Part shown: in pieces, positions 60,209 to 64,000 of the stretch
How positions within the stretch are numbered: the stretch's first letter is position 1
Layout of the letters: each line of letters opens with the position of its first letter
Assembly (NCBI RefSeq): GCF_018613325.1
Contig: NZ_JAGGQJ010000023.1
Coordinates: forward strand, 282,537 to 346,536
Direction of reading: 5' to 3'
DNA length: 64,000 nt
Source of the DNA: Bacillus sp. ISL-34
GTDB taxonomy: Bacteria > Bacillota > Bacilli > Bacillales > DSM-1321
Position numbers and translations under genes: made by a program
The notes under the pieces: generated by a model
Database searches by the model: none
Told to the model about the DNA's origin: nothing
What the model saw: only the letters and a program-made list of their open reading frames with translations

Positions 60209-60820
60209 TTATACTTTGCCTTTATTCCTTCTAAAAATTAAAACAATGAAAATAATCAATAACAAAGCCAATATCGCATAAACGATGTTTGAATAAATGT
60301 CCATATACCCTACAATATCTTCCCACGAAGATCCAACAGCTGCCCCGATATTCACTAAGATGATGTTCCAAATTAATGTTCCGGATGTTGTGTAAAGCAA
60401 AAAGAGCCAAAAGCTCATATGGGACATGCCTGCAGGAATTGAGATCAAGCTTCTGATCAGCGGAACCAGTCTACAGAAAAACACGGTCCATGCCCCGTAC
60501 TTGTCAAACCATGAATTCGCCTTATGGACGTCCGATACCGTTAACCGAAGAATATAGCCCCATCTTTCCACGAACTTTTCAATGACCTTCACATCAAGAA
60601 GTAAACCAATTCCATAAAGGACGACTGCCCCTGCCACTGACCCTATAGTCGCAGCAATCACGACGCCGATAATCGTCATATTCGCTGTCGTCGTCATGAA
60701 ACCGCCAAAAGTAAGAATGACCTCTGACGGGATCGGCGGGAAAATATTTTCCAATGCTATTAATAGAAAGATTCCCAAATACCCAAAATCATTCATGAAT
60801 TCCGTAATCCAGTTTTCCAT
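60209..60820 (-). CDS. DedA-family membrane protein
   Basis: A 203-residue, 5-6-helix protein: YLGIFLLIALENIFPPIPSEVILTFGGFMTT carries the conserved acidic/Pro loop, and FCRLVPLIRSLISIPAGMSHM the FxRxxPxxRxxxSxPAG motif of DedA proteins. These act as undecaprenyl-phosphate or phospholipid scramblase/flippases. TAGGAGCGTATTAA precedes the ATG. A PAP2 phosphatase, which could act on undecaprenyl-PP, is next on the same strand. Confidence 0.92.
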   Translation of the reverse strand: MENWITEFMNDFGYLGIFLLIALENIFPPIPSEVILTFGGFMTTTANMTIIGVVIAATIGSVAGAVVLYGIGLLLDVKVIEKFVERWGYILRLTVSDVHKANSWFDKYGAWTVFFCRLVPLIRSLISIPAGMSHMSFWLFLLYTTSGTLIWNIILVNIGAAVGSSWEDIVGYMDIYSNIVYAILALLLIIFIVLIFRRNKGKV

Positions 60821-60905
60821 TTAATACGCTCCTAACTGTAGTGAATCAAACAGCTGACTTGTTACCCGCCGGCTGCTTATCTTGCAATTAATCTTACTCC
60901 CTTTA

Positions 60906-61556
60906 TTACCTATCTTTGTTCTTACGCCGTTCTTGATACCTTTGGAAAAACCAAATGGAAATCGCGATCCAACAACCACCCGCCAAATATCCGGCTATGA
61001 TATCACTAGGATAATGGACCCCCAAATATATTCGGCTTATGCCTATCGAGAGGATCATCATCATGCTGAACAGAATCAATAGAATCCTTGCCCACTTAAC
61101 CGTCATATGACGCCATAGCAGAAATGTGAGAATACCGTACAAAGAGAATGCATTCATGGCATGTCCACTAGGGAAACTGTACCCCCCTATTTCGATGAGT
61201 CGATGTAGATCGGGCCGGGCCCGTTGAAACAATAGCTTAACCATCAAATTAAGAAGAGGGGAACCAACCATGACTGCACTGAATAAGACTAGTTCCAAAC
61301 GATGCTTCAAAACCCTATATAAGAAAAACAAAATGACCAAGGAAAGGATGATCAGGGAAACGGTTGAACCTATGTAAGTAAAGAACTTCATGATGTCCGT
61401 CAGAAGAGGGGACTCCCATCCCTGCACCAAGGAAATCACATCTTCATCAAATTTCAGGTATTCATTTGCACTTATGGTAAATGCCATGAAACTGAACCCG
61501 ATTAAAGAAAGTACACTTATTATAAAGGCAATGGTTAATTGCTGCTTTAATTTCAT
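60906..61556 (-). CDS. PAP2-family phosphatase
   Basis: A 216-residue membrane phosphatase with six helices. The three motifs are complete: KLLFQRARPDL (KxxxxxxRP), YSFPSGHAM (PSGH) and SRIYLGVHYPSDIIAG (SRx5HxxxD). Such enzymes dephosphorylate undecaprenyl-pyrophosphate or phosphatidylglycerol phosphate. A tail of charged residues (RYQERRKNKDR) ends the protein. AAAGGATGTTATT precedes the ATG. Its neighbour is the DedA gene, consistent with a shared lipid-carrier role. Confidence 0.9.
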   Translation of the reverse strand: MKLKQQLTIAFIISVLSLIGFSFMAFTISANEYLKFDEDVISLVQGWESPLLTDIMKFFTYIGSTVSLIILSLVILFFLYRVLKHRLELVLFSAVMVGSPLLNLMVKLLFQRARPDLHRLIEIGGYSFPSGHAMNAFSLYGILTFLLWRHMTVKWARILLILFSMMMILSIGISRIYLGVHYPSDIIAGYLAGGCWIAISIWFFQRYQERRKNKDR

Positions 61557-61815
61557 AATAACATCCTTTCACTTATTAAAACTGTTTCATATGGAAATTT
61601 CTATTTTATCATATCTTCTTCATTGCATGGTGGGTGTAATTGCTTCATCGCCCGCCAACCTAATTCGGGAACATGCCTGGACACAAAATTTTCTACTTTA
61701 TCATACTACTCTATTCCTCATTGTTACCTCAACTTCAGGTTACTATAAGATTTCCTGTCGAACCTTTCAAGGAATGGCAGGAACATATTTAACGCCTACC
61801 ATTCAACATGCAAAA

Positions 61816-61855
61816 AGAAAAAAACCTTATGCAGGTTAGGGCACAAGGTTTTTCG
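61816..61855 (-). terminator. Terminator of the P450 gene
   Basis: On the minus strand AAAACCTTGTG-N10-CATAAGGTTTT, then T-rich sequence. Confidence 0.8.
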
Positions 61856-61859
61856 TTTT

Positions 61860-63092
61860 TTACATGCGGCTTGCCTTAAGCGGTAGTGATGTCAAAGTTT
61901 GCCCGGTCGCTGAATCGGTTAGATTCTCTTCTAACTGGAACGATGGCACCGCTTCAATATGCTTGAATTTCTTCAGGAATGCAGTAAGCGCAATCTTCGC
62001 TTCCAGCCTGGCCAGCGGCGCTCCCAGGCAGAAATGCGGGCCATTTCCGAAGGTAAGATGTTTCTTATTATTAGGGCGGTGGATATTAAGGGTGAAGGGG
62101 TCTTCAAACATCTCTTCATCCATATTAGCTGCACTCATCCAAACAACCACGCTATCCCCTTCTTTCAATTCCACTCCCAATAGATCGTTATCTTCCTTTA
62201 CGGTGCGATCCAATTTAATAAGATTGAATCGGAAACGGAGCATTTCTTCGACCGCCTGCGGAACTAAATCCAGGTTTTCATGTAACTCTTGATAAACTTC
62301 TTTGTCATCATATAGCAGGGAATAAAAGCTATTGGCCAATAAATGACTTGTGGTCTCGACTCCTGCCCCTAAAATCAGCATGGTCGTCCGGACAACTTCA
62401 TCATCCGTAAACATTTCCCCATCCACTTCTGACTTCAATAGATCTGAGATGATATCATCCGCCGGGTTCAATCGTTTTTGCACAACAATCGGATACAAAT
62501 ACTGATAGTATTCTTTTGCGGCCACTTGCTTCAATTTATCTACTTCTTCTTGTTTTTCTCTATCAAAAGGAAGAAATAAGGTATCCACCCATTTCTTAAA
62601 CAATAAACGATCTTTCGAAGGAACGCCCATCAAATCTGCCATGACAATGATCGGAAGCGGACTCGCCAATGATGCCACAATATCGATTTCCGATTCCTCG
62701 TCCATTTGTCCAATCAATTCATCTGCAATTTCCTGAATGCGAGGTTCCCAGTTTTGAAGACTTCTAGGTGTGAATGCTGCTGCCAGCAGTGAACGGCGTT
62801 TTCTATGATCAGGTGGGTCCGATTCAGTGATTTGGATCTTTTCAGGCACAGAACCTTCTTCACTATCCGTTCCAACCGATATCGTAGTCCGATTCCGAAC
62901 ACTTGAAAAATGTTTATAATCACTGAGAACCCGCTTCACATCTTCATATTTAAAAACATTCCACGTATCCGTTCCTTCGTGATAACTCACAGGGTCATTT
63001 TCTAACATCCTTTTACACCAAGCGTACGGACTAAATTCCTCCGTCCGTGTTTTAAACCTAGTAATTTCTTTTACTGCAATAACTTCTTTCAT
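61860..63092 (-). CDS. Cytochrome P450 (CYP109-like)
   Basis: A 410-residue soluble bacterial P450. I-helix GAGVETTSHLLANSF (AGxET), K-helix EMLRF (ExxR), and heme-binding loop LTFGNGPHFCLGAPLARLEAKIAL (Cys at about residue 354). The N-terminal half resembles CYP109-type fatty-acid/terpenoid hydroxylases such as YjiB. ATG at 63092 has GGGAGGAGTCGGTATC upstream; the longer frame adds six codons. No ferredoxin or reductase lies nearby, so it would use generic partners. Substrate unknown. Confidence 0.92.
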   Translation of the reverse strand: MKEVIAVKEITRFKTRTEEFSPYAWCKRMLENDPVSYHEGTDTWNVFKYEDVKRVLSDYKHFSSVRNRTTISVGTDSEEGSVPEKIQITESDPPDHRKRRSLLAAAFTPRSLQNWEPRIQEIADELIGQMDEESEIDIVASLASPLPIIVMADLMGVPSKDRLLFKKWVDTLFLPFDREKQEEVDKLKQVAAKEYYQYLYPIVVQKRLNPADDIISDLLKSEVDGEMFTDDEVVRTTMLILGAGVETTSHLLANSFYSLLYDDKEVYQELHENLDLVPQAVEEMLRFRFNLIKLDRTVKEDNDLLGVELKEGDSVVVWMSAANMDEEMFEDPFTLNIHRPNNKKHLTFGNGPHFCLGAPLARLEAKIALTAFLKKFKHIEAVPSFQLEENLTDSATGQTLTSLPLKASRM

Positions 63093-63498
63093 GATACCGA
63101 CTCCTCCCACTTCTCAAAAGTACCTAACAAAAGGACCGAATGTGAAGCATTCTCCATCTCCGTCGATTTGTTATAGGGTCGAGCATTCCTGATAGACTTT
63201 TTCACCAAATCCTTAAATACACATCTATTCCATTATAGGGTAAAAGACCGCAACAAACCATGCATCTTCCATACCAGCAGCCTTACGTGAAATTTGCCCC
63301 ACAATCCCGACACCCCTATGTAAAACTGCTTATTTTTGACAATTACCTTTCTTTTTCTATTTTTTTATGTCTCTCAATTGATGCTAAAATCCAATCCTCT
63401 TTTTTCAAATTTGGAGACAGTGCTTTTCACTAAGTTATTTCAGTATAAATTATTTTTATAATTGCCGGAGTTTGAATCGGAATGACTCCACTGCATAG

Positions 63499-63525
63499 AA
63501 AAACGGCTGCACAATGAAGCCGTCC
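63499..63525 (-). terminator. Small hairpin between P450 and DUF4083 genes
   Basis: Stem ACGGCT / AGCCGT with an A-rich left flank, T-rich on the minus strand; weak, short stem. Confidence 0.45.
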
Positions 63526-63560
63526 GGTTTGTTAAACCCTTACTGGATTGTTTTTCAAAG

Positions 63561-63608
63561 AAAAAAACTGCAGGCAAACTCGCTTTTCTTCGAGTTTACC
63601 TGCAGCTT
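63561..63608 (-). terminator. Terminator of the DUF4083 gene
   Basis: On the minus strand CTGCAGG-AAACTCG / CGAGTTT-CCTGCAG (one mismatch) followed by TTTTTTTC. Confidence 0.88.
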
Positions 63609-63630
63609 GAACGCCTGCACGATGCCGCCG

Positions 63631-63810
63631 TCAATTTTTGCCCCTTTTAATCAGTTCATGCAAATCATCCATTTTCTTTTCCATGATATCCAGTCTGGTT
63701 TTACGGTGCTTGATGGAACGGAAAAGGGATACGGTCCCAACGATGATCAGGATTAGAAATACAAGGCAAAACAATTGGTATACCAGATCCGCAATATTAT
63801 ACCCACTCAC
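63631..63810 (-). CDS. Small DUF4083-like membrane protein
   Basis: A 59-codon gene: MSGYNIADLVYQLFCLVFLILIIVGTVSLFRSIKHRKTRLDIMEKKMDDLHELIKRGKN-like organisation, that is, one membrane helix (about residues 10-30) followed by a basic stretch and a heptad-like helix LDIMEKKMDDLHELI. This matches the DUF4083 family of small Bacillus proteins, function unknown. GTG start with AGGGGGATTACATA upstream. A strong terminator follows its stop. Confidence 0.78.
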   Translation of the reverse strand: MSGYNIADLVYQLFCLVFLILIIVGTVSLFRSIKHRKTRLDIMEKKMDDLHELIKRGKN

Positions 63811-63898
63811 TATGTAATCCCCCTAAATGGCATTCTCAATATTCTATTATACACCAGGCAAAATGAACAATTTAACCTTTTTAAGGAGAATCGGGAAT

Positions 63899-63927
63899 AA
63901 AAAACCGATAGCCATTTGCTACCGATT
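63899..63927 (-). terminator. Terminator at the right edge
   Basis: On the minus strand ATCGGTAGC-AAATG-GCTATCGGT followed by TTTTTTATT. It should end a minus-strand gene lying right of the window; the last 70 bases show no clear coding frame. Confidence 0.72.
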
Positions 63928-64000
63928 GCAGACTTTAGACAAAATCGATGAAAATAAAGTTTGTTTCAGTTTTTATGAGGGTTTATAAAACCTCGAACGT

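Overview
The window looks like chromosome of an aerobic, endospore-forming Bacillaceae of the Peribacillus (Bacillus simplex) type. Signs are the low-to-moderate GC, strong AGGAGG-type ribosome binding sites with many TTG/GTG starts, a spore germinant-receptor operon, the sporulation protein Cse60, AbrB with Spo0A boxes, B. subtilis-like clusters (ytbE-ytbD-ytcD, yoaS-yozG-yoaT, queCDE, ykkCD, ywqA, namA) and three riboswitch classes. The genus is an inference; no rRNA or tRNA genes are visible.

Layout. 0-9 kb: end of a flavoprotein gene, an alkyltransferase-like repair protein, a MEDS sensor protein, an SDR, cse60, tartrate/D-malate dehydrogenase, a rhodanese coupled to a tiny zinc protein, NamA, and the aldo-keto reductase/MFS/HxlR cassette. 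9-15 kb: CAP-domain protein, guanine-riboswitch-controlled nucleoside transporter, DUF421 protein, esterase, PadR regulator. 15-22 kb: a preQ1-riboswitch-controlled queuosine-precursor transporter and, 6 kb away, the queCDE operon under a second, near-identical preQ1 riboswitch and promoter. Between them lie two SRPBCC genes, an HD phosphohydrolase and a TetR/DUF4260 pair. 22-31.5 kb: a decayed chemoreceptor gene, then a complete poly-gamma-glutamate locus in capB-C-A-D-E order (the B. anthracis arrangement, with the CapD transpeptidase), followed by a PGA hydrolase and a secreted NlpC/P60 enzyme with one dead catalytic domain. 32-43 kb: ion transporter, chemoreceptor, DJ-1/HxlR pair, MFS pump with a terminator in its leader, SRPBCC-GNAT-DinB operon, GNAT, abrB. 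44-50.4 kb: DMT exporter, MarR/nitroreductase/quinol-monooxygenase cassette, a cluster of gene fragments, a tyrosinase with an unusual insertion, and the guanidine-I riboswitch driving a paired SMR exporter. 50.6-64 kb: yoaT-yozG-yoaS, the SNF2 helicase YwqA, a ger A-C-B-D operon, DedA, PAP2 phosphatase, cytochrome P450 and a DUF4083 protein.

Functional themes are spore biology, small-molecule and electrophile detoxification, queuosine salvage and synthesis, and a PGA capsule with its own turnover enzymes.

The most unusual DNA-level signal is four separate intergenic arrays of about 21-bp imperfect tandem repeats (268-456, 14871-15095, 42270-42455, 50485-50605). They fall into two sequence families: a GGTCGAA type (first and fourth) and an ACTCGTGAATT type (second, and third in reverse orientation). 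Each abuts a transcription terminator, and three of the four lie between convergent genes. No standard feature type explains them.
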